A stretch of 64,000 bases of DNA from an uncultured Lachnospiraceae bacterium (GCA_950097145.1 CATNCF010000012.1:1-64000), one strand, 5' to 3'; shown: positions 17,300 through 26,511, counted from the stretch's first letter. The notes: generated by a model not told the origin, from the sequence alone. Numbers and translations are program-made.

Positions 17300-18679
17300 A
17301 TGAGAATCAGGAAATTATGGACGATATGCCGTCAGGAGAACACACGGGGGAGAGAGAAAGAACAAAAGAAGAACAGCCAGTACAGGGAAGCAGGATTCGG
17401 AAGCCGTATCCTGCTTTTTGTACTGTGCATATTTATGGGGATATCCGGGAGTATTGGTTCTGTTCACACAAAGGCTTCCCAGGCGCCGGAAACGGAAGGA
17501 CAGCAAAAGGAGACGCAGGAAGCAGTTTCTGCCCAGCCGAAGGATCTTACCTTATATGCCAAATCGGCAGTATTGATGGACGCTGACAGCGGACGGGTTC
17601 TTTATGAAAAAAATGGCTATGAGCATATGCCGAATGCCAGTACTACCAAAATCATGACTTGCATTCTGGCGCTGGAACAAGGAAATTTTGAAGACAAAGT
17701 AAAAGTCAGCAGTTATGCGGCGTCTATGCCCAGGGTACGGCTGGGAATGAGTAACGATGATACATTTCTTTTGAAGGATTTGCTGTATTCTCTGATGCTG
17801 GAATCACACAATGATTCGGCTGTTGCAATTGCAGAACATATTGCAGGGAGCGTAGAAAAGTTTGCAGACAAAATGAACCGAAAGGCCAAAGAATTGGGAT
17901 GTAAAGATACATATTTTATTACGCCAAATGGGCTGGACAGCCAGAATGAAATAGGGGTGCATGGTACAACAGCAGAGGATCTGGCAAAAATTATGTGTTA
18001 TTGTATCAAAAATGAAGATTTTTTGGAAATTACCAGAACCGCAAGCCATCAATTCACGAATCTGAAGGGAACGAAATCCTATGTCTGTAATAATCATAAT
18101 GCGTTTTTGCAGATGATGGAGGGAGCGTTGTCCGGCAAGACTGGATTTACTGGGAATGCCGGCTACTGCTATGTGGGGGCCCTCAGACAGGGAGAAAGGA
18201 CGTTTGTGGTTTCACTGCTTGCCTGCGGATGGCCTAATAATAAAACTTATAAATGGGCAGACACGAAAACCCTTATGAATTATGGGCTGGAGCAGTATCA
18301 GAAAATGGATGTTTATGAATATGACAGAGAATTTCCCCCAGTAAACGTATTAGATGCGGAACCGGAAAATGGGAGGCTTTATCAAGAAATAACGATTCCT
18401 CTAAAGCTGCCAGAAGAAAAACTGATGGTTCTCAAACGGGCCGATGAAGAAATTAAAACAATATATGATATTCCAAAATCCGTGCAAGCTCCAGTGGAAG
18501 AAGGACAGAAGGTGGGCAGAGTGTGCTATTATCTTGGAGAACGGCAGATTGCGGAACTACCAGTCTGTGCAGGAAAAACAGTAAAAAAGCAGCAGACATC
18601 CTGGTATCGGGATTATCTTTTAAAAATGTTTTTTATGGAGAAAGAATTAGTTCTTGGAGATGAGGGAGAAGGAGAGTGA
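17300..18679 (+). CDS. D-alanyl-D-alanine carboxypeptidase (DacF-like, second copy)
   Basis: A 459-residue PBP5-family D,D-carboxypeptidase and paralogue of the enzyme at 13704-14879. Motifs are Ser114-x-x-Lys117 (STTK), Ser169-x-Asn171 (SHN) and Lys280-Thr-Gly (KTG). It has an unusually long charged N-terminus of about 35 residues before the membrane or signal segment (about 36-57). This suggests a signal anchor or that the true start is later; no better-placed ATG is visible. DacF-type enzymes often adjust spore or vegetative peptidoglycan cross-linking. It follows scpB, as dacF often follows scpAB in Firmicutes. Confidence 0.9.
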   Translation: MRIRKLWTICRQENTRGREKEQKKNSQYREAGFGSRILLFVLCIFMGISGSIGSVHTKASQAPETEGQQKETQEAVSAQPKDLTLYAKSAVLMDADSGRVLYEKNGYEHMPNASTTKIMTCILALEQGNFEDKVKVSSYAASMPRVRLGMSNDDTFLLKDLLYSLMLESHNDSAVAIAEHIAGSVEKFADKMNRKAKELGCKDTYFITPNGLDSQNEIGVHGTTAEDLAKIMCYCIKNEDFLEITRTASHQFTNLKGTKSYVCNNHNAFLQMMEGALSGKTGFTGNAGYCYVGALRQGERTFVVSLLACGWPNNKTYKWADTKTLMNYGLEQYQKMDVYEYDREFPPVNVLDAEPENGRLYQEITIPLKLPEEKLMVLKRADEEIKTIYDIPKSVQAPVEEGQKVGRVCYYLGERQIAELPVCAGKTVKKQQTSWYRDYLLKMFFMEKELVLGDEGEGE

Positions 18680-18727
18680 ACAACATGTGTGAATAGTGAA
18701 AAAATTAACATAAATATTAATTATCTA

Positions 18728-18756
18728 TTGAAATAATTTGTTAAAAGAGATACAAT
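18728..18756 (+). promoter_or_regulatory. Sigma-A promoter of the decarboxylase operon
   Basis: TTGAAA (18728-18733), 17 bp, TACAAT (18751-18756), in a very AT-rich 130-bp gap. The first start codon is at 18813, after GATGGAGG at 18797-18804. Confidence 0.8.
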
Positions 18757-18812
18757 TAAAATCGGAAGAAAATTTTGTAAAATTTTAAAAATACATGATG
18801 GAGGTTTAAGTA

Positions 18813-20246
18813 ATGAGTAATTCTACTAACTCAGCAAGACAGAGAATTTCCGGTCTTCTTGATGAAAAAAGCTTTATGGAAATCGGTGCTCTGGTAACTG
18901 CAAGAAGTACAGATTTTGATTTGAGTCAGTCAAAGACGCCGTCTGACGGAGTTATTACCGGATATGGCCTGATTGACGGAAATCTGGTATACGTGTACAG
19001 CCAGGATGCCTCTGTACTAAACGGCACTATTGGCGAAATGCACAGTAAGAAGATTGCCGCAGTTTATGATATGGCGATGAAGATGGGCGCTCCTGTTATC
19101 GGTTTGATTGATTGTGCAGGTATGCGTCTGCAGGAATCTGTGGATGCTCTGCATGGTTTTGGTGAGATTTATGCAAAACAGGTGGCAGCCAGCGGCGTGG
19201 TTCCTCAAATTTCAGCAGTGTTTGGCGCATGCGGCGGCGGGCTGGCAGTTGTTCCGGCATTAAGCGACTTTACATTTGTGGAGAAGGAAAAAGGCAGAAT
19301 GTTTGTGAATTCCCCCAATGCTATTAAAGGAAACCATACAGGCAAATGCGATACGGCAAGCGCAGAGTTTCAGAGCAGAAATAACGGCTGTGTCGATGGT
19401 GTTGGAACTACGGAAGAAATCTTGGGGGCTATCCGTGAGCTGGTATGTGTGATTCCAGGCAATAATGGAGAATGCGGCAGAGAAGATGAATGTTTGGATG
19501 ATTTGAACCGCATCTGTGAGAATCTTGCAGGATGCAAAGAAGATGCCAGACTGGTTCTTACACATATTTCAGACAGTAATATTTTTGTTGAGACAAAGAA
19601 AGACTATGCAAGAAATATGGTAACTGGTTTCATTAAGCTGAACGGTATGACTGTAGGTGCAGTGGCAAATACTTCCGCAGTGTATGACGAGAACAGCGAG
19701 AAAGCAGAAAGTTTTGAACCCGCACTGTCAGCTAGAGGGTGCAATAAGGCTGCAGAATTTATTAATTATTGTGATGCATTTGACATTCCGGTTTTATCCT
19801 TGACAAATGTAGAGGGATTTGTGGCTACAGAATGTTCAGAGAAGAATCTTGCCAAGGCAATGGCACGGATGACGGCAGCATTTGCAGGGGCTACTGTACC
19901 GAAGGTAAATATTATTATCGGCAATGCTTATGGAAGCGCGTATGTCATGATGAACAGCAAATCGATCGGAGCGGATCTGGTCTATGCGTGGGAAGGAAGC
20001 AAAGTGAGCATGATGGATGCGGCCTTGGCTGCAAAGATTATGTATGAAGGCGAGCCGGCAGATGTGATTGCAGAGAAGAAGAAGGCATATGAAGAATTAC
20101 AGTCTTCTGTCCAGACAGCGGCGAGACGGGGACAGGTTGATTTGATTATTGCGCCGGAAGACACCAGAAAATATGTGGTAGCGGCATTTGAAATGCTCTA
20201 TACCAAAGGAGCAGGCGCACCGGTTAGAAAACATACAGCAAAGTAG
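18813..20246 (+). CDS. Acyl-CoA carboxyltransferase subunit (MmdA/GcdA-like)
   Basis: A 477-residue crotonase-fold carboxyltransferase of the methylmalonyl-CoA/glutaconyl-CoA decarboxylase alpha and propionyl-CoA carboxylase beta type. It moves CO2 between an acyl-CoA and biotin. Visible are GLIDCAGMRLQESVDALHG, VFGACGGGLAVVPALSDF (oxyanion glycines) and the second-half motifs VLSLTNVEGFVATE and NIIIGNAYGSAYVMM. First gene of a five-gene operon with an OadG-like subunit, a biotin carrier, an OadB pump and an OadA-type transferase. The acyl-CoA substrate cannot be settled from sequence alone. Confidence 0.88.
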   Translation: MSNSTNSARQRISGLLDEKSFMEIGALVTARSTDFDLSQSKTPSDGVITGYGLIDGNLVYVYSQDASVLNGTIGEMHSKKIAAVYDMAMKMGAPVIGLIDCAGMRLQESVDALHGFGEIYAKQVAASGVVPQISAVFGACGGGLAVVPALSDFTFVEKEKGRMFVNSPNAIKGNHTGKCDTASAEFQSRNNGCVDGVGTTEEILGAIRELVCVIPGNNGECGREDECLDDLNRICENLAGCKEDARLVLTHISDSNIFVETKKDYARNMVTGFIKLNGMTVGAVANTSAVYDENSEKAESFEPALSARGCNKAAEFINYCDAFDIPVLSLTNVEGFVATECSEKNLAKAMARMTAAFAGATVPKVNIIIGNAYGSAYVMMNSKSIGADLVYAWEGSKVSMMDAALAAKIMYEGEPADVIAEKKKAYEELQSSVQTAARRGQVDLIIAPEDTRKYVVAAFEMLYTKGAGAPVRKHTAK

Positions 20247-20259
20247 AAAGGTGAAGTTT

Positions 20260-21057
20260 ATGAAAAAGAAAATATTGCTGATGATCAGTATGTGTCTTAT
20301 CGTACTCGGGCTGACAGCATGTGGAAAAGCGGATCCTACAACAGTGGATTATAACGGCCATTCCTATGATGAATTGAAACAGACATGCGAAGGAACGGTG
20401 TCATCTTTAAAGGAGATGCCGGACGAGCAGAAGCAGATTTATCTTGCTATGGCAGACATGACGGATGTCGAAAGGAATTCTTATATTCTCTCACTTGCCC
20501 CAACAGCTACGGAAAAGGACATCGAAGAGATTATCCGCCAGACCAATCTGATTATCCGCTGGGATGAAGCAGTGGCAGATGTTGGAGAGTTTGTAGAACT
20601 GGGTGAATTCACCATTACAAAGTCCGGTAAAACATTGACCTGTGAACAGGAAATTATTTATGAGAAACGTCCAGTTCTTTTAAGCTATGTTTATCAGTAT
20701 TATAACATGGAGCTTGAGGACATTGGCGTTGAGGCAGTTCAGACATTGGGCGAGAAGATGACGAATGCCGGATTAAATACATTAATGGGTATGGGCGTGG
20801 TATTTACGGTATTAATTCTTATCAGCCTGATTATCTATGGATTTAAGATTTTCCCATACCTGGAAGAGAAGAAAAGGACAAAGACAAATGCAATCGTGGA
20901 TACGCCAGCACCAGCGCCAGTACCTGCACCGTCGGCAGCGCCAGTGGCTCAGGCACAGGATGATTTGGAACTTGCAGCAGTGATTGCTGCGGCAATTGCG
21001 GCAGCTACCGGAACTTCTACAAGTGATTTTGTAGTGCGTTCTATCAAAAGAAGATAA
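20260..21057 (+). CDS. OadG-family lipoprotein subunit of the decarboxylase
   Basis: A 265-residue protein with a lipoprotein signal (lipobox LTAC, Cys at about residue 21), an extracytoplasmic region of about 140 residues, a membrane helix (about 178-205, TLMGMGVVFTVLILISLIIYG) and a Pro/Ala-rich cytoplasmic tail ending in DFVVRSIKRR. The last part is the OadG gamma-subunit pattern, which tethers the soluble subunits to the beta pump. The added lipoprotein ectodomain is an extension compared with short OadG. ATG at 20260 follows AAAGGTG. Confidence 0.85.
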   Translation: MKKKILLMISMCLIVLGLTACGKADPTTVDYNGHSYDELKQTCEGTVSSLKEMPDEQKQIYLAMADMTDVERNSYILSLAPTATEKDIEEIIRQTNLIIRWDEAVADVGEFVELGEFTITKSGKTLTCEQEIIYEKRPVLLSYVYQYYNMELEDIGVEAVQTLGEKMTNAGLNTLMGMGVVFTVLILISLIIYGFKIFPYLEEKKRTKTNAIVDTPAPAPVPAPSAAPVAQAQDDLELAAVIAAAIAAATGTSTSDFVVRSIKRR

Positions 21058-21081
21058 TAGAATATTCAGGAGGAAACGAAA

Positions 21082-21459
21082 ATGAAAAGTTATACAATTA
21101 CTGTGAATGGCAGCGTTTATGATGTTACTGTAGAAGAGAATGGAGCAGGCTCCACACCTGCGGCAGCGCCTGTAAGGGCAGCGGCGCCCGCAGCAGCACC
21201 TGCGGCAGCGCCAGTTCCAGCGCCCGCAGCAGGAGGAGCCGGAAATGTGAAGATTGAAGCAGGAGCAGCCGGAAAGGTATTTAGTATTGACAAGAAATCT
21301 GGAGATGCTGTAAAACGCGGAGATACCATTTTGGTACTGGAAGTTATGAAGATGGAGACCCCTGTAGTGGCACCGGAAGACGGAACGGTTGCAAGCATTG
21401 ATGTAACTGTGGGACAGTCTGTGGAATCAGGCGCATTACTGGCAACTATGAACAACTAA
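21082..21459 (+). CDS. Biotin carboxyl carrier subunit
   Basis: A 125-residue biotinyl-domain protein: a short start, an Ala/Pro linker (about residues 25-52), then a barrel-sandwich fold with the biotinylation motif EVMKMETPV, where the Lys is modified. It shuttles the carboxyl group between the transferase subunit or subunits and the OadB pump. It has its own AGGAGG ribosome-binding site (21069-21074). Confidence 0.93.
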   Translation: MKSYTITVNGSVYDVTVEENGAGSTPAAAPVRAAAPAAAPAAAPVPAPAAGGAGNVKIEAGAAGKVFSIDKKSGDAVKRGDTILVLEVMKMETPVVAPEDGTVASIDVTVGQSVESGALLATMNN

Positions 21460-21476
21460 TTTTTTGGAGGTAAAAT

Positions 21477-22625
21477 ATGAGTTACGTAGGAGAAACTTTA
21501 TCCAACCTCCTGCATCAGACAGCATTCTTTAACCTGACCTGGGGCAATTATGTTATGATTTTGGTTGCATTTATATTTTTGTTTCTTGCAATCAAAAAAG
21601 GATTTGAGCCTCTGCTTTTGGTTCCGATTGCGTTTGGTATGCTGCTGGTAAATATCTATCCGGATATTATTGCGTCGCCGGAAGAGACCAGTAACGGCGT
21701 AGGTGGTTTACTTTATTATTTCTATAGTCTGGACGAGTGGTCGATCCTTCCCTCACTGATCTTTATGGGAGTGGGAGCTATGACAGATTTTGGTCCCCTG
21801 ATTGCGAATCCTATGAGTTTTCTGTTGGGAGCAGCGGCACAGTTTGGTATTTTTGGCGCTTATTTTATGGCGATTTTGTTAGGATTTAATGATAAGGCGG
21901 CGGCGGCAGTTTCCATTATTGGTGGTGCAGATGGTCCTACATCTATTTTCCTTGCTGGTAAACTGGGACAAACCGGTCTGATGGGCCCTATTGCAGTGGC
22001 TGCATATTCTTATATGGCGCTGGTACCTATTATCCAGCCTCCTATTATGAAATTGTTTACAACGAAGGCTGAGCGCGGTATTAAGATGCAGAACTTAAGA
22101 CCGGTATCTAAGCTGGAGAAAATCTTATTCCCAATTGTGGTAACGGCGGTAGTATGTATTCTTCTTCCTACAACGGCACCCCTGGTTGGTATGCTGATGC
22201 TCGGAAATCTGTTCCGAGAGTCCGGTGTGGTCCGCCAGTTGTCAGAAACGGCTTCCAACGCCATGATGTACATTGTAGTTATTTTGCTGGGAACCTCTGT
22301 AGGAGCCACCACCAGCGCAGAAGCATTTTTAAATATAACCACATTAAAGATTGTAGCGCTTGGATTGATTGCATTTATGTTCGGTACGACTGCTGGTGTA
22401 TTGTTTGGTAAGCTGCTGTGCAAAATTACTGGAGGCAAGATTAATCCGCTGATTGGTTCCGCGGGAGTATCTGCAGTTCCTATGGCTGCGCGTGTATCAC
22501 AGAAAGTAGGTGCAGAAGAAGATCCCACAAACTTCCTGCTGATGCATGCAATGGGACCAAACGTTGCTGGCGTTATCGGTACTGCGGTGGCAGCCGGCGT
22601 GTTTATGGCAATCTTTGGAATTTAA
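21477..22625 (+). CDS. Sodium ion-translocating decarboxylase beta subunit
   Basis: A polytopic 382-residue membrane protein of the OadB/MmdB/GcdB family, which decarboxylates carboxybiotin and exports sodium. Signatures include [32 protein letters not shown] and the C-terminal [16 protein letters not shown]...[23 protein letters not shown] region. The upstream site is TTTTGGAGGT. Between this gene and the OadA-type gene lie 125 bp filled by a structured element. Confidence 0.94.
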   Translation: MSYVGETLSNLLHQTAFFNLTWGNYVMILVAFIFLFLAIKKGFEPLLLVPIAFGMLLVNIYPDIIASPEETSNGVGGLLYYFYSLDEWSILPSLIFMGVGAMTDFGPLIANPMSFLLGAAAQFGIFGAYFMAILLGFNDKAAAAVSIIGGADGPTSIFLAGKLGQTGLMGPIAVAAYSYMALVPIIQPPIMKLFTTKAERGIKMQNLRPVSKLEKILFPIVVTAVVCILLPTTAPLVGMLMLGNLFRESGVVRQLSETASNAMMYIVVILLGTSVGATTSAEAFLNITTLKIVALGLIAFMFGTTAGVLFGKLLCKITGGKINPLIGSAGVSAVPMAARVSQKVGAEEDPTNFLLMHAMGPNVAGVIGTAVAAGVFMAIFGI

Positions 22626-22632
22626 TAGAAGG

Positions 22633-22750
22633 AAAGGGTGAAAGAAAAAATAAACAAAGAAAGGAAAAATATGCAAACACGTCTTTCGCCCTTTATGTTT
22701 GCGCCTCAAATGAAAATGCAGGCATTTTCTCTTGAGGCTTGGTGCAGATT
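22633..22750 (+). promoter_or_regulatory. Structured leader element, copy 1 (before the oadA-type gene)
   Basis: Three helices can be read. H1: 22633-22645 with 22682-22694 (13 bp, one T-G). H2: 22673-22679 with 22696-22702 (7 bp). H3: 22703-22709 with 22732-22738, then, past a 2x2 internal loop, 22712-22718 with 22723-22729 closing a CAGG loop. H2's loop contains the 3' strand of H1. The linkers look too short for both to form fully, so H1 and H2 may be alternatives. The element ends at the start codon and the only SD-like GGTG (22741-22744) follows H3. A related copy lies at 39001-39106. Confidence 0.6.
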
Positions 22751-24163
22751 ATGGCTAATAAGAAAGCAGTTAAAATAACAGAAACCATATTGCGGGACGC
22801 ACATCAGTCTCTGATTGCCACACGTATGACAACAGAACAGATGCTGCCAATTATTGATAAAATGGATAAAGTAGGCTATCATGCCGTAGAGTGCTGGGGG
22901 GGAGCGACTTTTGATGCATCCCTGCGTTTTTTAAAGGAAGATCCCTGGGAGCGTTTGAGAAAATTAAGAGCAGGATTTAAAAATACCAAATTGCAGATGC
23001 TGTTCCGTGGACAGAATATTCTGGGATATCGTCCTTATGCAGATGATGTGGTAGAGTATTTTGTACAGAAATCTATTGCAAACGGTATAGATATTATTCG
23101 TATTTTTGACTGTCTGAACGATTTGAGAAATCTGCAGACAGCGGTAACTGCTACCAATAAAGAGAAGGGACATGCGCAGGTTGCGCTTTCCTATACATTG
23201 GGCGATGCCTATACACTGAAATATTGGACCGATATGGCGAAAAAGATAGAAGATATGGGAGCAAACTCTATCTGTATTAAAGATATGGCAGGGTTACTGA
23301 CCCCATATAAAGCGGAAGAACTGGTGAAATCCTTGAAAAAGGCTACTAAGCTTCCTATTGAGCTTCATACCCATTATACTTCTGGCGTTGCTTCTATGAC
23401 TTACATGAAGGCAGTGGAAGCAGGCTGTGATATTATTGATACTGCTATGTCTCCTTTTGCACTTGGAACCAGCCAGCCGGCTACGGAAGTTATGGCGGAG
23501 GCATTCCGTGGAACACCGATGGATCCAGGATATGACCAGATGCTGTTAAAGGAAATTGCAGATTATTTCCGTCCGATGAGAGAGGAAGCTCTAAAGAGCG
23601 GCCTTCTGAATCCCAAAGTGCTTGGAGTGGATATTCAGACATTATTATACCAGGTGCCGGGCGGTATGCTCAGCAATATGGTTTCCCAGTTAAAAGAGCA
23701 GAATGCAGAAGATAAATATATCGATGTGCTGGAAGAAATTCCACGGGTACGGAAAGATCTGGGTGAGCCGCCTCTGGTTACGCCTTCTTCCCAGATTGTA
23801 GGTACACAGGCTGTATTTAACGTATTGATGGGAGAACGCTACAAGGTTGCTACCAAGGAGACAAAGGATGTTCTGCTTGGAAAATATGGGCAGACGGTAA
23901 AACCGTTTAATCCAGAAGTCATCGATAAAGTACTAGGTGAGGATAAGAAGAATGCGATTACCTGCCGCTATGCGGATTTATTGGAGCCTGAACTGGATAA
24001 GATTGAGGCGGAAATGAAACAATGGAAGCAGCAGGATGAAGATGTACTTTCTTATGCATTATTCCCACAGGTCGCTACAGAATTCTTCAAATACAGAGAA
24101 GCACAACAGACAAAAGTGGATGCATCCCTTGCAGATACTGAGAATGGAGCTTATCCGGTATAA
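22751..24163 (+). CDS. Oxaloacetate decarboxylase alpha / pyruvate carboxylase B-type transferase
   Basis: A 470-residue TIM-barrel carboxyltransferase of the OadA/PycB family, which exchanges CO2 between oxaloacetate/pyruvate and biotin. Visible are ITETILRDAHQSLIATRM, FRGQNILGYRPYADDVV, the metal ligands in ELHTHYTSG and the Lys in ICIKDMAGLL. It ends after the conserved PYC/OADA domain and has no biotinyl domain, so it relies on the separate carrier at 21082. The ATG at 22751 is preferred over in-frame TTG 22739 and GTG 22742, which lie in the leader element. Confidence 0.92.
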   Translation: MANKKAVKITETILRDAHQSLIATRMTTEQMLPIIDKMDKVGYHAVECWGGATFDASLRFLKEDPWERLRKLRAGFKNTKLQMLFRGQNILGYRPYADDVVEYFVQKSIANGIDIIRIFDCLNDLRNLQTAVTATNKEKGHAQVALSYTLGDAYTLKYWTDMAKKIEDMGANSICIKDMAGLLTPYKAEELVKSLKKATKLPIELHTHYTSGVASMTYMKAVEAGCDIIDTAMSPFALGTSQPATEVMAEAFRGTPMDPGYDQMLLKEIADYFRPMREEALKSGLLNPKVLGVDIQTLLYQVPGGMLSNMVSQLKEQNAEDKYIDVLEEIPRVRKDLGEPPLVTPSSQIVGTQAVFNVLMGERYKVATKETKDVLLGKYGQTVKPFNPEVIDKVLGEDKKNAITCRYADLLEPELDKIEAEMKQWKQQDEDVLSYALFPQVATEFFKYREAQQTKVDASLADTENGAYPV

Positions 24164-24182
24164 GAAAATGCATTCAGTGATC

Positions 24183-24218
24183 AGAAGAGATACTGTTCGT
24201 TCGAACAGTATCTCTTCT
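24183..24218 (+). terminator. 36-bp perfect palindrome: terminator or operator
   Basis: 17 bp (24183-24199) are perfectly complementary to 24202-24218 around a 2-nt centre. The transcript would form a very stable hairpin ending the decarboxylase operon, but no T-run follows (GTATAGG). It lies 25 bp before the RpiR-type regulator gene, so it could also be an operator. Confidence 0.6.
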
Positions 24219-24242
24219 GTATAGGAAGGAATTCATGGGACA

Positions 24243-25181
24243 ATGAGCAGTACCAATGATTTAATGGTAAGAATCAATGAACGGTATGCAGCTTTAAGTA
24301 AAGGGCAGAAGCTGCTGGCAGCTTATATTACAGACAATTATGATAAAGCCGTCTTCCTTACTGCCGCAAAGCTGGGAGAGGTGGTAGGAGTCAGTGAATC
24401 TACTGTGGTCCGTTTTGCCATGCATTTAGGCTATAAGGGATATCCGCAGTTTCAGCAGGCACTGGCAGAACTGGTCCGGGGAAAACTGAATTCATTGCAG
24501 AGGATGGAAGATGTATATGGAAGGATTTCTCAGTCGGAAATTCTGGCGACTGTGCTGCAGTCAGATATGGACCGGATTCAGGCAACGTTACGGACTATTG
24601 ACGAACACACCTTTGACCTTGCAGTAGACACAATTCTGACGGCTAAGAAAATTTATGTGATAGGAATCCGAAGCTGCGCGCCTATTGCAGAATTTCTGGC
24701 ATTTTATCTGAATCTTATGATGGAACATGTGCAGCTATTGCATACCACCAGTTCCAGTGAGCTGTTTGAACAGATGCTGCACATTGGTAAGCAAGACGTA
24801 ATTTTTGGAATTAGTTTTCCCAGATATTCTATGCGCACATTGAAAGCAATGGAGTTTGCCAATAGCAGGAACGCAAAGGTAATTACGCTGACAGACAGCG
24901 TTCATTCTCCCATGAATCTGTACTCGTCCTGCAATCTGATTGCAAACAGTGATATGTCTTCTATTGTGGATTCCCTGGTGGCTCCTTTAAGTGTTATTAA
25001 CGCATTAATTATGGCTGTCTGCATGAAGCGCCAGAAAAAAGTTATAAAGAATCTGGAATTATTAGATAAGGTCTGGGAAGAGTATCAGATATATGGTAAA
25101 GATGAGATTGATTATATAGACAATTCCATTGAGATGCGTTATACAGGAGCAGAGCAAGGCAATAACAGCGGCAGAACATGA
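24243..25181 (+). CDS. MurR/RpiR-family transcriptional regulator
   Basis: A 312-residue protein with an N-terminal HTH of the RpiR type (TAAKLGEVVGVSESTVVRFAMHLGYKGYPQFQ, about 40-70) and a C-terminal SIS domain (about 125-260, KKIYVIGIRSCAPIAEFL), which binds phosphosugars in the family. It follows the decarboxylase operon and precedes a flavoprotein gene; no sugar genes are adjacent, so its target is unknown. AGGAAGGA at 24223-24230 is the likely ribosome-binding site. The ATG at 24235 stops after three codons. Confidence 0.88.
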   Translation: MSSTNDLMVRINERYAALSKGQKLLAAYITDNYDKAVFLTAAKLGEVVGVSESTVVRFAMHLGYKGYPQFQQALAELVRGKLNSLQRMEDVYGRISQSEILATVLQSDMDRIQATLRTIDEHTFDLAVDTILTAKKIYVIGIRSCAPIAEFLAFYLNLMMEHVQLLHTTSSSELFEQMLHIGKQDVIFGISFPRYSMRTLKAMEFANSRNAKVITLTDSVHSPMNLYSSCNLIANSDMSSIVDSLVAPLSVINALIMAVCMKRQKKVIKNLELLDKVWEEYQIYGKDEIDYIDNSIEMRYTGAEQGNNSGRT

Positions 25182-25234
25182 AGTATTATCCGGAAACTGT
25201 TTGTTTGTGAGAAACTATATAAAAAGAGGTCAAG

Positions 25235-26464
25235 TTGAAGAAAATAATTGTAATTGGCGGCGGCGCCGCTGGAATGATGGCTGCAATTCAGGCGGCCAGC
25301 AAAGGAAACCAGGTGGTGCTGTTGGAAAAAAATGAAAAATTAGGCAAGAAAGTTTATATTACTGGAAAAGGAAGATGTAATATTACCAATGCCTGTGATA
25401 CAGAGGATTTGTTTAAACATGTATTGCGCAACAGGAAATTTTTGTACAGTGCGTTTTATCGTTTCAGTAATTGGCAGGTGATGGATTTTTTTGAAAATCA
25501 TGGTCTTTCTATCAAAACTGAGCGGGGAGAGCGCGTTTTTCCCCAGTCAGATCATTCTTCCGATGTTATACAGACGCTTCAAAAGGCATTGGAACAACTG
25601 GGTGTGTCTTTGCGTTTTCACACAAAGGCGGCAGAACTTCTGGAACATGGCAAAAAAATGACAGGAGTGAGACTTTTAGACGGTACAGTAGAATGTGCCG
25701 ACGCAGTGATTCTTGCCACAGGGGGCTGCTCTTACGCCAGCACTGGATCAGACGGGGATGGCTATAGATTTGCGAAGGCGCTTGGACATACCTTGATGAA
25801 ACCAAGGCCCTCCCTGGTGCCGTTCGAAGTCCAGGAGCCATGGATAAGGGAATTGCAGGGTCTGTCACTGCGGAATGTGAAAATATGCATCCGCAAAGGG
25901 CGGAAGAACTTATACGAAGAATTTGGTGAAATGCTTTTTACCCATTATGGGGTCAGCGGGCCTCTGATACTCAGTGCAAGCGGTATCATTAATGACTATA
26001 TAGATGATGTGCCTCTGTCTCTTACCATTGATTTGAAACCGGCGTTGTCAGAGGAACAATTGGACAAGCGCGTATTAAAAGATTTTCAGGAAAATCAAAA
26101 CCGGCAGTTTAAGAATGCTGTGCAGAAGCTTTTTCCAGCAAAGCTCATACCAGTTATGATCTCTTTAAGCGGCATTGAACCAGAGAAAAAAGTCAATGAG
26201 ATTACAAGGGAAGAACGGCTTAATTTTGTCCGGCTCATCAAAGAGATTTCGTTGAATATATCCGGGTTTCGGGATTTTAATGAGGCGATTATTACCAGAG
26301 GAGGCGTCAATGTCAAAGAAGTTAATCCATCTACCATGGAATCAAGATTGGTGAAAGGATTATATTTTGCCGGAGAACTGCTGGATCTGGACGCTCTTAC
26401 AGGGGGATTTAATCTGCAGATTGCATGGTCCACAGGGTATCTTGCTGGAGACAGTATTGAATAA
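25235..26464 (+). CDS. HI0933/BaiN-type flavoprotein (NAD(P)/FAD-dependent oxidoreductase)
   Basis: A 409-residue FAD protein. The dinucleotide-binding motif VIGGGAAGMMAAIQAA begins at residue 4, and the family motifs YITGKGRCNITNAC, ATGGCSYASTGSDGDGYRFA and LYFAGELLDLDALTGGFNLQIAWSTG are present. The start is TTG at 25235 with AGAGGT at 25225-25230; the Rossmann strand starts at once, so no later start is possible. Family members are mostly uncharacterised; BaiN acts in bile-acid metabolism in one gut species, but that role is not implied here. The next gene is cmk. Confidence 0.88.
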   Translation: MKKIIVIGGGAAGMMAAIQAASKGNQVVLLEKNEKLGKKVYITGKGRCNITNACDTEDLFKHVLRNRKFLYSAFYRFSNWQVMDFFENHGLSIKTERGERVFPQSDHSSDVIQTLQKALEQLGVSLRFHTKAAELLEHGKKMTGVRLLDGTVECADAVILATGGCSYASTGSDGDGYRFAKALGHTLMKPRPSLVPFEVQEPWIRELQGLSLRNVKICIRKGRKNLYEEFGEMLFTHYGVSGPLILSASGIINDYIDDVPLSLTIDLKPALSEEQLDKRVLKDFQENQNRQFKNAVQKLFPAKLIPVMISLSGIEPEKKVNEITREERLNFVRLIKEISLNISGFRDFNEAIITRGGVNVKEVNPSTMESRLVKGLYFAGELLDLDALTGGFNLQIAWSTGYLAGDSIE

Positions 26465-26511
26465 AATTTACAACAGAATTTTTTAGAAAATATAGAATTG
26501 GAGGAAACAGA

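Noticed and set aside
17260-17586. 108-residue ORF before the second DacF gene
   Set aside because: Out of frame with the carboxypeptidase, which it overlaps for most of its length; no homology seen.
22633-22702. Simple H-type pseudoknot in the leader element
   Set aside because: The linkers (2 and 1 nt) are too short to span a 13-bp helix, so alternating helices are more plausible than a full pseudoknot.
24190-24212. Second LexA box
   Set aside because: The palindrome contains GTTC...GAAC in the reverse order to the LexA core GAAC-N4-GTTC.
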